In this document: in pieces, positions 42,149 to 49,500 of the stretch | How the letters are laid out: each line of letters opens with the position of its first letter | How positions within the stretch are numbered: the stretch's first letter is position 1 | Assembly: GCA_910586705.1 (NCBI GenBank) | Contig: CAJUJK010000003.1 | Coordinates: forward strand, 1-64,000 | Origin: an uncultured Lachnospiraceae bacterium | Lineage (GTDB): Bacteria > Bacillota > Clostridia > Lachnospirales > Lachnospiraceae | DNA length: 64,000 nt | Direction of reading: 5' to 3' | Position numbers and translations under genes: made by a program | Notes under the pieces: generated by a model | The model's database searches: none | Told to the model about the DNA's origin: nothing | Seen by the model: only the letters and a program-made list of their open reading frames with translations

Positions 42149-42325
42149 TTACTCGTCAAGAATGGAATATTGCATCATCTCGTATAAAAGCTTCGTCCCC
42201 TCTTTGATCTCCGGGGGCAAAAGCGCGCGTGCCACCAGCTTATACCCCTCCTCCGGCGCGTCAATGCGCTCCAGATTCGCGTAATCCCCGTCAATGCCCG
42301 CTACCCGGTACTGAAATGTATACAT
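42149..42325 (-). CDS. small conserved 58-aa protein
   Basis: A 58-codon frame starts with ATG at 42325 and has AAGGAG ten bases upstream. The product begins MYTFQYRVAGIDGDYANLER, continues with KLVARALLPPEIKEGTKLLY and ends MMQYSILDE. The regular start, ribosome site and protein-like sequence argue that it is real. I believe homologues occur in Lachnospiraceae, but cannot check. Function is unknown. It is downstream of the divergent MerR promoter region and upstream of the zinc-ribbon gene. Confidence 0.65.
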   Translation of the reverse strand: MYTFQYRVAGIDGDYANLERIDAPEEGYKLVARALLPPEIKEGTKLLYEMMQYSILDE

Positions 42326-42448
42326 GCCTGTCCCGCTCCTTTCCGTCCGTTATGCTCTTCATGGGTTCCCGACTGTTTACAACGGTCTGTCCCCTAACCA
42401 CAGTATACCCTATTCTGTTCTGAAGCGCCACATCCGCTTTACCGCCAA

Positions 42449-42495
42449 AATACAAGGAAATCCGGCATATCCTGTCCGCCGGATTTCCTTGTATT
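42449..42495. repeat. perfect 18-bp inverted repeat in a divergent gap
   Basis: Bases 42449-42466 (AATACAAGGAAATCCGGC) are exactly complementary to 42478-42495, with an 11-nt loop. It lies between the 58-aa gene and the merR-type gene, which diverge. It is followed by CCTTTTC, so it could end rightward read-through, or it may be an operator for either gene. Confidence 0.7.
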
Positions 42496-42619
42496 CCTTT
42501 TCTATATAAGATATGATAAAGTTACGTTTTACACCCGCACCATGCAGTAATAGTACGGTTAATCACCCCTGCCGCATTCATAGATGCGCCCGGGAGAACC
42601 GAAAGGATACGGTATCACA

Positions 42620-43438
42620 ATGAATAAGAAAGACAAACTTCTCACAATCGGCCAGTTTGCCGCCATGCACGGCATCAACAAAAAAACCCTGATGTGGTAT
42701 GACGAAATCGGGCTGTTTCACCCCGTCTCCATCCACCCCGAAAACGGCTACCGCTGTTACAGCTACCGCCAGAGCCCGGTTCTGGAAACGATCCTGCTGC
42801 TGCGGGAACTGGACGTTTCCGTCCGCGAAATACAGGCGTTTTTACAAAATCGCTCCGCCGATTCCCTGAAAAATCTTCTGGAAGAAAAAATCGGGGCGCT
42901 GGATTTACAGATCAGCCATCTGCAGGCTGTGCGCACAACCCTCTGCACACACCGCCGAAACATGGAAACCCTGCTGACCATGGATTTATCCGAAATCAGC
43001 ATCATCGAGAAGGAGGCGCGCTGTCTTGTCACCGTGGACGTGACCCGGGAAACCTCATTTGAGGAGGAGGTCGAGCTGATTACTGCCGAGACGGAAAAGT
43101 ATCATCTCGGACGGCTGCACGAGGCTTCCTACGGCTCCATGATTCCCGTCGCCAGTCTGCAGGACTGCCGCTTTGACGATTACTGCAAATTGTTTATTGA
43201 AATCCCCTTCCTCCACTACGAAGCGGGGCTGCACATCACGCCCGGCGGCAAGTATCTGCGGGCTTTCCACAAGGGCACATGGGACGGCATTCCGGACCGC
43301 TACCGGGAAATTCTCGCCTACGCGAAAGAGCGCCATCTGACGCTCCACGGATTTTCCTATGAGATGGGAATCAACGAAAATGTGATTGACCGAATCGAGG
43401 ATTATATTGTCCAGATAGAAATTCCTGTTCTGGAATAA
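42620..43438 (+). CDS. MerR-family transcriptional regulator
   Basis: The 272-aa protein has the MerR winged helix (LLTIGQFAAMHGINKKTLMWYDEIGLFHP described by position 6-34, then NGYRCYSYRQ) and a coiled coil (about 85-120). The C-terminal part resembles a GyrI-like ligand-binding fold (residues about 135-272). It probably activates an efflux or stress gene in response to a small molecule. No target gene is adjacent except itself. The start at ATG 42620 is preceded by GAAAGGA; the 12-residue upstream extension is doubtful. Confidence 0.85.
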   Translation: MNKKDKLLTIGQFAAMHGINKKTLMWYDEIGLFHPVSIHPENGYRCYSYRQSPVLETILLLRELDVSVREIQAFLQNRSADSLKNLLEEKIGALDLQISHLQAVRTTLCTHRRNMETLLTMDLSEISIIEKEARCLVTVDVTRETSFEEEVELITAETEKYHLGRLHEASYGSMIPVASLQDCRFDDYCKLFIEIPFLHYEAGLHITPGGKYLRAFHKGTWDGIPDRYREILAYAKERHLTLHGFSYEMGINENVIDRIEDYIVQIEIPVLE

Positions 43439-43481
43439 AATGATGGAAGAAACCTTGGAAGAGAAAACAGAAGCGTGAAAA

Positions 43482-43512
43482 GGGATTGTTCGGGCTTCCC
43501 TCACACAATCCC
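43482..43512. terminator. hairpin between the convergent merR-type and spoVAC genes
   Basis: GGGATTGT (43482-43489) pairs with ACAATCCC (43505-43512), spanning the spoVAC stop codon. There is no clear T-run, so terminator strength is uncertain. Confidence 0.4.
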
Positions 43513-43998
43513 CAATAATTTCCCGATCCAGTACACCACGCCAAGCGCCCAGCTTGTGAAGATCCCGTACAGAATCACCGGCCCGGCGATGGTGAAAATT
43601 TTACAGCCGATACCGAACACCTGCCCTTCCTTCTGGTACTCAATCGCCGCCGAAGCCACGGAGTTCGCAAATCCCGTGATCGGCACGAGCGCCCCCGCGC
43701 CGCCCCACTCCACACATTTATGGTAAAGCCCGAACCCGGTCAGCAGCACGCTCGCCAGCACCAGCAGCATGGAACACCACGAACCTGCCGTCTCCTTGTC
43801 AAGCCCCATGCTGTTTGTGGCATAGTTCAAAATACACTGACCGATCACACAGATGATGCCGCCCGCCACAAAAGCCTTTGCCATGCGCACCGGCATACTG
43901 TATTTCGGCGTCGTCTGCTCCACATGCTGTCTGTAAGCCTGCTCCTTCTCCTGCTGCGTCATCTTTTCGTCCTGAATTTTTGTCTCGTTCTGCGCCAT
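43501..43998 (-). CDS. spoVAC: stage V sporulation protein AC
   Basis: SpoVAC is a membrane mechanosensitive component of the SpoVA dipicolinate channel. The 165-aa product has a charged N-terminal tail, then YSMPVRMAKAFVAGGIICVIG and four or five helices with GAGALVPITGFANSVASAAIEY and GPVILYGIFTSW, which are SpoVAC signatures. AGGAGACGA precedes the start. It is the last gene of spoVAA-AB-AC; spoVAD, usually next, is instead at 11.3 kb. Confidence 0.95.
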   Translation of the reverse strand: MAQNETKIQDEKMTQQEKEQAYRQHVEQTTPKYSMPVRMAKAFVAGGIICVIGQCILNYATNSMGLDKETAGSWCSMLLVLASVLLTGFGLYHKCVEWGGAGALVPITGFANSVASAAIEYQKEGQVFGIGCKIFTIAGPVILYGIFTSWALGVVYWIGKLLGIV

Positions 43999-44019
43999 GA
44001 TATGTCGTCTCCTTTTCTT

Positions 44020-44505
44020 TTACAAAAATACCCGCTGCGTAAAATAAATCACACTCCCCGTCAGCTTTCCAAGCGCCACGGAAAGTATCGCGATCCCCAG
44101 CCCGTGCCGGAACCCGATCCTTCTGGCAAAGACGGGAATCGTGTTTAACATCTCCGCGATGGCAAGGGCAAGGCACCCCACAAAAATGCCCGCAAACAGC
44201 CCGAACACAATCTGAAAAAGCGTCCCCGCAAAATTCCAGACGCCCTCCGTCGCCGCCCCGAAAACCGCATGTGTCCGCACCATTCTTCCCACCATGCCCC
44301 ACTCTCCAAAGACGCTGAAGAAACTGCCGGTCAGCGTGCCGAATATAACCATTTCTTCCAGCACAAACACCTTTTTTGCCACATGCATTTTCCCCGCAAA
44401 CCGCGGGATCAGCCCCACCGAAATCAGCACCGTAAACACGCCCGCCGAAACGATCAAACCGGCGCCTGCCCCGATCACTGAAAGAAGTATCTGCCTAAGA
44501 AACAT
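44020..44505 (-). CDS. spoVAB: stage V sporulation protein AB
   Basis: The 161-aa hydrophobic protein has four predicted membrane segments and the SpoVAB traits IGAGAGLIVSAGVFTVL, FGTLTGSFFSVFG and GCLALAIAEMLNTIPVFARR. It supports dipicolinate uptake into the forespore; its exact role is not known. It overlaps spoVAA by 11 bp and is followed by spoVAC after 21 bp. ATG 44505 has GGGAGGG upstream; a TTG one codon earlier is possible. Confidence 0.92.
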   Translation of the reverse strand: MFLRQILLSVIGAGAGLIVSAGVFTVLISVGLIPRFAGKMHVAKKVFVLEEMVIFGTLTGSFFSVFGEWGMVGRMVRTHAVFGAATEGVWNFAGTLFQIVFGLFAGIFVGCLALAIAEMLNTIPVFARRIGFRHGLGIAILSVALGKLTGSVIYFTQRVFL

Positions 44506-45130
44506 CAATGGTCTTTCCCTCCCTGTCCGCCGTCGCTATGAGCGCTTTGTTCACGTCCTCCTCATAAACCCGCATCTCCACCTCGATCGGCGTCGGGTCT
44601 TTGGTGATCCGCCTGCCGCCGATATGGTTAAAGAATACAATGATACCCACCGCCAGCCCTACCGAGTAGGACAGTTCCAGAATCCCGTACCCGTCGCCCC
44701 GATAACCCATCACCATCTCATAGAGCTTGGAAAATACTTCGTTGATCCCGATATCGTTGTGGAATGCCATGATCGTGAACGCCGTCCCGAAAAAGCTGAC
44801 TAACGACACAAAAGCAAGCTTGCACCACTGTACGAACCCTTTATGCCTGTCCACACTGATCCACTCCACAAGCACATCCGCCTCGCCCAGACTCTCCACA
44901 CTCACGCCGGGACAGGCACGCTCGATCTCCTCAATGACCTTGAGCACGCTGATCACCTGTCTCTTGCTCTCCCCTTCCTGAAACTTCCACAGTTTCAAGG
45001 ATTTTGCCTTTGCAAGCACATGGGCGTCCGCACAGCTCAGCGCCGCAATGTCCTTGACGCTCACCTCCGGCTTCTGCACCTCCACGTTCTGTTCCACTTT
45101 CAGATAAATGGTCACACTATTAGCTGACAT
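44495..45130 (-). CDS. spoVAA: stage V sporulation protein AA
   Basis: The 211-aa protein is the first of the spoVA cluster here. SVTIYLKVEQNVEV and SVKDIAALSCAD form the soluble N-terminal domain; two membrane helices follow (FVSLVSFFGTAFTIMAFH and YSVGLAVGIIVFF) with the conserved IGGRRITKDPTPIEVEMR tail. In Bacillus it is needed for dipicolinate loading. A near-consensus forespore promoter lies about 90 bp upstream. Confidence 0.92.
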   Translation of the reverse strand: MSANSVTIYLKVEQNVEVQKPEVSVKDIAALSCADAHVLAKAKSLKLWKFQEGESKRQVISVLKVIEEIERACPGVSVESLGEADVLVEWISVDRHKGFVQWCKLAFVSLVSFFGTAFTIMAFHNDIGINEVFSKLYEMVMGYRGDGYGILELSYSVGLAVGIIVFFNHIGGRRITKDPTPIEVEMRVYEEDVNKALIATADREGKTIDVS

Positions 45131-45164
45131 AACTTCTCCCGTTTTTCACCACTTTTGTTCGTGC

Positions 45165-45204
45165 AGAGAATGCGAAGCATTCTCTCAATGATCGCAACGC
45201 GATC
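45165..45204. repeat. two leader hairpins upstream of spoVAA
   Basis: AGAGAATGC-GAA-GCATTCTCT (45165-45185) and GATCGC/GCGATC (45190-45204) are perfect small stems lying between the forespore promoter and spoVAA. The first is a longer version of the hairpin at 34536. Confidence 0.55.
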
Positions 45205-45217
45205 CTTTGATAAAGGG

Positions 45218-45246
45218 TATTATAAGGAAATTTTTTTATTTTATAC
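45218..45246 (-). promoter_or_regulatory. near-consensus forespore (sigma-G-type) promoter of spoVAA
   Basis: On the minus strand GTATA (45242-45246) is followed after 17 bases by TATAATA (45218-45224). It differs from GHATR-N18-CATWMTA by one base at the -10 and one in spacing. It lies about 90 bp before spoVAA. Confidence 0.45.
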
Positions 45247-45335
45247 GTTATGCACTTATGGTACACTATTGATATCTATTTTATAAATGCGACTCTGAAG
45301 CATTTTGTGTGCATTGCGTTTTCACAGTAACTACG

Positions 45336-45368
45336 CGTGACAGTTCTGCCGAAAGCCGGACTGTTACG
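45336..45368. repeat. inverted repeat ahead of the DUF3842 gene
   Basis: CGTGACAGT (45336-45344) and ACTGTTACG (45360-45368) pair with one wobble and enclose CCG/CGG. It sits 32 bp before the start codon in the plus-strand leader. No T-run follows. Confidence 0.4.
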
Positions 45369-45400
45369 ATAAATTTACGAAAAATCAGGAGGAATCTCAC

Positions 45401-45811
45401 ATGAAAATCACCGTCATCGACGGACAGGGCGGGCGCATCGGCAAGACCGTCATCGAACAGATCAAGGCAAAACATAAGGATTTGGAGCTTTACGCCATCG
45501 GCACCAACACCGCCGCCACCGCCGCCATGTTAAAGGCAGGGGCGGACTTCGGCGCAACCGGCGAGAACGCCGCGCTCGTCAATGTCACCGACGCGGATAT
45601 CGTGATCGGTCCCGTTGGCATTGTCTTCGCCAACGCCCTGCTCGGGGAAATCACCCCTGCCATCGCCACCGCCGTGGGCGCAAGCAGCGCCTTCAAAATC
45701 CTGATTCCCGTCAACCGCTGCAACCACTATATTGCGGGATGCGCGGAAAGTTCTCTCGGCGAATACATCCGGCTGGCGGTGGAACGGCTGGAGACCATGC
45801 TGCCATCTTAA
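45401..45811 (+). CDS. DUF3842 family protein
   Basis: The 136-aa protein belongs to DUF3842, a Firmicutes family with a Rossmann-like start (ITVIDGQGGRIGKTVIEQI) and conserved ELYAIGTNTAATAAMLKAGA, VGIVFANALLGEITPAIA and NRCNHYIAGC. The GxGGxxG loop suggests nucleotide binding; no reaction is known. The start has AGGAGG upstream. It lies 60 bp ahead of the GH42 gene and is perhaps co-transcribed. Confidence 0.85.
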   Translation: MKITVIDGQGGRIGKTVIEQIKAKHKDLELYAIGTNTAATAAMLKAGADFGATGENAALVNVTDADIVIGPVGIVFANALLGEITPAIATAVGASSAFKILIPVNRCNHYIAGCAESSLGEYIRLAVERLETMLPS

Positions 45812-45871
45812 AGTAAAGTCAGAAATATTGCACAAATAGTATGCAATGCTGCGATAAGAAAGGATCTCACT

Positions 45872-48079
45872 ATGAAAATGCGCAAACTTCTCTACGGCGC
45901 GGCGTACTACGACGAATACCTTCCCGTGGACCGCATCGAAACCGACATGGAAATGATAAAAAAGGCGGGTATGAACGTAATCCGCATCGCGGAGTCCACA
46001 TGGAGCACGTGGGAACCGCAGGACGGCGGCTTTGATTTTACCCATCTCCACCGGATGCTGTCCTGCTCGAAAAAGCACGGCATTCAAGTGATCGTGGGCA
46101 CCCCCACCTACGCGGTGCCCGCATGGCTTGCCCGCAAATACCCGGATATCATCACCGAAACCCACGACGGGCCGGGGCGTTACGGGCACAGGCAGAATAT
46201 GGATATTGCCCATCCCATGTACTTAAAATATGCGGAGCGCATCATCCGCAGGCTGATGGAGGAAGTGCAGCCCTACGACCATGTGATCGGTTTCCAGCTC
46301 GACAACGAGACCAAATCCTACGACACCTGCTCTGCCTACGCCCAGAAAAAGTTTGTGGCATATGTGCGCGGGCTTTTTGACGACGACCTTTCCCGCTTAA
46401 ATCAGGCTTGGGGGCTTGATTACTGGAGCAACCGCATCGACGCGTGGGAGGATTTCCCCGACGTGCGCGGCACCATCAACGCAAGCCTCGGCGCGACATA
46501 TCATAAATTCCAGCAAAAACTCGTGTCGGAGTTTCTCGCGTGGCAATGTGCCATCGTGCAGGAATACGCCCGCCCGGATCAGTTTATCACACAGAATTTT
46601 GACTATGACTGGCGGGGTTACTCCTTCGGTTTACAGCCGGAGGTTGACCAGTGGGAAGCCGCCGCACCCCTCACCGTAGCGGGCTGTGATATCTACCACC
46701 CCTCCGCACAGGATCTGACCGGCAAAGAAATCGCTTTCGGCGGCGCCATCGCCCGCTCCTTAAAGAAGGACAACTACCTCGTTCTGGAGACCGAGGCGCA
46801 GGGCAACCACGGCTGGCTCCCCTACCCCGGACAGCTCCGCCTGCAGGCATTCAGCCACCTTGCAAACGGCGCGAACTGTGTGGAATACTGGCACTGGCAC
46901 TCCATACACAACGCCATTGAATCCTACTGGAAGGGCGTCCTCAGCCACAATCTGAAGGAAAACGCCACTTACCGGGAAACATGTTGCATCGGCGCAGAGT
47001 TTGCCAAGTATAGTACCCATTTGGTCAATTTAAAAAAACACTGTCCTGTCGCAATCCTTCTGGACAATGTCTCTCTGGACGCCCTGCAATGGTTTCCGAT
47101 CAAGGACGGTCCGGCTTACAATGACGTTTTCCGCTGGGTTTTCGACGCCCTCTACGAAATGAACGTGGAATGTGATATCCTCTCGGCGGAGGATGATGTC
47201 AACTCTTTTAGTCAATACAAGATGCTGATTACCCCTGCCCTCTACAGCGTCTCCGATGCGCTGACGGACGCGCTGAGAGACTACGTGCACGCAGGCGGCG
47301 TCCTGCTCTCCACCTTCAGGACAGCGGTGGCGGACAGAATGCTCAAAATTTATCACGACGATCTGCCCCACGGTCTGACCGACGTTTTCGGCATGACCTA
47401 CGACCAGTTCACGGATGCCGTGCGGGTGGGGCTTAAAACCAATACCGAAAAATCCGGGTCGAACGGAAAAGACGCTTTGCACACGGCGGCAGAAACACGG
47501 AACGCATCCCCCGCGGCAGATATGACCAAACCAGTCAACCCTCACTTCGCGCCGGGATGGGAACCGCAGGAAGCAGATCCCTGTGTCCACAGCTGGATGG
47601 AGCTCCTCCTCCCCGGCGCCGCGGAACCGCTGGCTCTCTACGACCATCCCCACTGGGGCAGTCATGCCGCCCTCACGGGAAACCGATTCGGACAAGGCTA
47701 TGCCGCCTATCTGGGCTGCTACACGGATGCGGACGTGCTGAAAAAACTGCTCGGTTTTCTCTGTGAAAAGGCGGACATTGCCGGAGAAGAAGCCGCTTAT
47801 CCACTGATTATCAGACGGGGAACAAACGACCTGCAAAAAGAAATCACTTACTATTTTAATTATTCCGAAAAACCGCAGAAGACCGTCTACCGCGGCAAAG
47901 ACGCCCGTGTGCTGCTTTCCGGGCAGGAAGTGCCAGACCGCGGAGACAATGCTTCCCGCAGCGACAATGCTGCGACATCTGCAAACACGGCTCCGAGCGG
48001 GGAATCGACTGTTATAGTCAAGGACGGCGACCGTCTCTCCCTCTCACGCTGGGATTTTATGATACTGGAAGAACTGTGA
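45872..48079 (+). CDS. GH42 beta-galactosidase
   Basis: The 735-aa cytoplasmic glycosidase has the family-42 barrel: GAAYYDEYLPVDRIETDM, NVIRIAESTWSTWEP, the acid-base Glu in FQLDNETKSY (near 150) and the nucleophile Glu in LVLETEAQGNHGW (near 310). The trimerisation and C-terminal beta domains follow (LITPALYSVSDALTDAL and GTNDLQKEITYYFNYSE). It would release terminal galactose from plant or milk oligosaccharides. Unusual Ala/Asn/Thr-rich insertions occur near 540-560 and 690-710. AAAGGA precedes the start. Confidence 0.9.
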   Translation: MKMRKLLYGAAYYDEYLPVDRIETDMEMIKKAGMNVIRIAESTWSTWEPQDGGFDFTHLHRMLSCSKKHGIQVIVGTPTYAVPAWLARKYPDIITETHDGPGRYGHRQNMDIAHPMYLKYAERIIRRLMEEVQPYDHVIGFQLDNETKSYDTCSAYAQKKFVAYVRGLFDDDLSRLNQAWGLDYWSNRIDAWEDFPDVRGTINASLGATYHKFQQKLVSEFLAWQCAIVQEYARPDQFITQNFDYDWRGYSFGLQPEVDQWEAAAPLTVAGCDIYHPSAQDLTGKEIAFGGAIARSLKKDNYLVLETEAQGNHGWLPYPGQLRLQAFSHLANGANCVEYWHWHSIHNAIESYWKGVLSHNLKENATYRETCCIGAEFAKYSTHLVNLKKHCPVAILLDNVSLDALQWFPIKDGPAYNDVFRWVFDALYEMNVECDILSAEDDVNSFSQYKMLITPALYSVSDALTDALRDYVHAGGVLLSTFRTAVADRMLKIYHDDLPHGLTDVFGMTYDQFTDAVRVGLKTNTEKSGSNGKDALHTAAETRNASPAADMTKPVNPHFAPGWEPQEADPCVHSWMELLLPGAAEPLALYDHPHWGSHAALTGNRFGQGYAAYLGCYTDADVLKKLLGFLCEKADIAGEEAAYPLIIRRGTNDLQKEITYYFNYSEKPQKTVYRGKDARVLLSGQEVPDRGDNASRSDNAATSANTAPSGESTVIVKDGDRLSLSRWDFMILEEL

Positions 48080-48253
48080 TCTGTTACGGAAACGGCTATA
48101 TGAGAATAAAAATGGGCGGATTTTCCTCAAGTTTTGAACCACAAACAGCGACGGCGTGATGTTTCAATACACGCAGTCCCGCCACCGCCCGGATTATTTC
48201 CGCTTTTATGACAATGCGGTACGAAAATCTGTCTGAGCCTGCCGCCGAAACAC

Positions 48254-48700
48254 TTAAAACAGCCCCAGAAACTTCTCCTGAAAGGTACTGTAGATTTCTT
48301 CATACGTCGTGTAGTTGAGCTGCGCGCTGTCCCGGAAGCGCCCTCTCCACTCGTCCCGGACCGCGTCCGCAAGCAGACCGGCGTACTCGCTCTGGGTCAG
48401 AAGAATCGCCGGAAAGACAAAATAAATCATAAACAGATTGATATCCATCTGGCTTCTGCGCCCGATCTTTCCCCGCTTGGCAAAGCGTGTTTCCACCGCG
48501 TCCGCCAGCGCCTTCGCCACCTGCGCTGCCGCTTCGTCACGCCTCTGTTCTTCCGCCTGCTCCACAAAGTCTGTCATCTGTGAGAGAACCGCCTCGTTCT
48601 TTTCCCGAAACTGCGCCATCCGCTCCTTGTAAGCCTTTTTCTTCATGCGATCCATCATCGCCTCCATGTTGTCAAACATGGTTCCCGCCTGTTCTAACAT
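48254..48700 (-). CDS. uncharacterised helical protein, 148 aa
   Basis: I do not recognise this family. The first half is a charged coiled coil (DNMEAMMDRMKKKAYKERM and FREKNEAVLSQMTDFVEQ), and the second half has one possible membrane or buried helix (INLFMIYFVFPAILLTQ) followed by a conserved-looking TTYEEIYSTFQEKFLGLF end. The start at 48700 has GAAAGG nine bases upstream; the frame runs further into the tRNA-Trp gene on the other strand, which cannot be coding. It converges with the GH42 gene. Confidence 0.65.
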   Translation of the reverse strand: MLEQAGTMFDNMEAMMDRMKKKAYKERMAQFREKNEAVLSQMTDFVEQAEEQRRDEAAAQVAKALADAVETRFAKRGKIGRRSQMDINLFMIYFVFPAILLTQSEYAGLLADAVRDEWRGRFRDSAQLNYTTYEEIYSTFQEKFLGLF

Positions 48701-48763
48701 CCTATTCATCCTTTCAAATATATTTGCATCCCTGCATAAAATGAAAATTCGTAAAAATCTGAC

Positions 48764-48792
48764 TTGCGCTCTCTCCACGCCTATGTTATAAT
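48764..48792 (+). promoter_or_regulatory. sigma-A promoter of tRNA-Trp
   Basis: TTGCGC (48764-48769) and TATAAT (48787-48792) have a 17-bp spacer, with TGT before the -10 forming an extended -10. The tRNA starts 35 bp downstream. Confidence 0.75.
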
Positions 48793-48826
48793 AATTGTCG
48801 GCGGTTTTCTTTGTGCCGCACGTTAA

Positions 48827-48897
48827 AGGGGCATAGTTCAAAGGTAGAACAGTGGTCTCCAAAACCATCGATGTGGGTTCGATTCCTACTGCCCCTG
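48827..48897 (+). tRNA. tRNA-Trp (CCA)
   Basis: A 71-nt cloverleaf is complete: acceptor AGGGGCA/TGCCCCT, D stem GTTC/GAAC, anticodon stem GTGGT/ACCAT around CTCCAAA (anticodon CCA), and T arm with GGTTCGATTC. The discriminator base is G, and CCA is not encoded. It has its own promoter and terminator. Confidence 0.95.
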
Positions 48898-48905
48898 TTA
48901 TTATG

Positions 48906-48933
48906 ACCCGTGAGTTGCTGCTCGCGGGTTTTT
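48906..48933 (+). terminator. Rho-independent terminator of tRNA-Trp
   Basis: ACCCGTGAG and CTCGCGGGT form a 9-bp stem with one wobble and a TTGCTG loop, followed by TTTTT. Confidence 0.85.
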
Positions 48934-48964
48934 CCGTACAATTATTTACAGAAAGAGGATTCCC

Positions 48965-49465
48965 ATGAAAAAAATCGCTGCCTGCCTGATACTGACGTTT
49001 TCCCTCGCGCTTCTTGGCGCCTGCGGCGAAGAAAAACCGCTCCTGTCCGCTACCGACTACGATCTGGACGCGGAGACGGCGCAGACCATACGCGGTGTGA
49101 AAATCGGGGACGGCGCAGACGTCTTTTTAGCTGCCTACAAGGACTACGACATGCTCTCCTCCGTGAACGGCGGCGATTACCAGTATCTCGCCGTGGAAGA
49201 AATTCCCTTTGACACGTCCCTGACCACGGTCCTGCCCTCCTTCTTTGTGGACGGCGCCGCCGTGGATATCGACACTTTCTGCGAAAATAACGAAATCGAA
49301 AAGGACGATCTCCTCTCCTATCTGACCGATGAGGCATATCTGGAACACCACACGATCGTCTACCAGTATCTCGTCTTTGAGTGGGAAAACGGCAGGATCA
49401 CGGATATCCGCTCCGAGTCTATGGACTACAACAAGGACGGCTCCTACTATAACAGTTCAGTTTAG
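48965..49465 (+). CDS. putative lipoprotein of unknown function
   Basis: The 166-aa protein has a lipoprotein signal (MKKIAACLILTFSLALLGAC, lipobox LGAC) and an acidic globular domain with YDLDAETAQTIRGVKIGDGA and YDYDM-like segments. It ends IRSESMDYNKDGSYYNSSV. I recognise no named family. The ATG at 48965 follows AGAGGA. A large hairpin (49454-49500) spans its stop codon and the end of the ABC gene opposite. Confidence 0.75.
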   Translation: MKKIAACLILTFSLALLGACGEEKPLLSATDYDLDAETAQTIRGVKIGDGADVFLAAYKDYDMLSSVNGGDYQYLAVEEIPFDTSLTTVLPSFFVDGAAVDIDTFCENNEIEKDDLLSYLTDEAYLEHHTIVYQYLVFEWENGRITDIRSESMDYNKDGSYYNSSV

Positions 49466-49500
49466 GACTTTGCAGCAAGTGCCAAGTCCCGAACTGAACT
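49454..49500. terminator. bidirectional hairpin between lipoprotein and ABC genes
   Basis: AGTTCAGTT (49454-49462) pairs with AACTGAACT (49492-49500) and GGACTT (49465-49470) with AAGTCC (49484-49489). The stem overlaps both stop regions of these convergent genes. T-runs are weak, but its position suits termination in both directions. Confidence 0.55.

Noticed and set aside
48150..48180. CRISPR-like GTTTCAAT sequence
   Set aside because: Only one copy of GATGTTTCAATACACG is present, with no repeat-spacer pattern and no cas genes.
48701..48868. Upstream part of the 204-codon frame over the tRNA-Trp gene
   Set aside because: It reads antisense through a complete tRNA; the Met at 48700 has the ribosome site.
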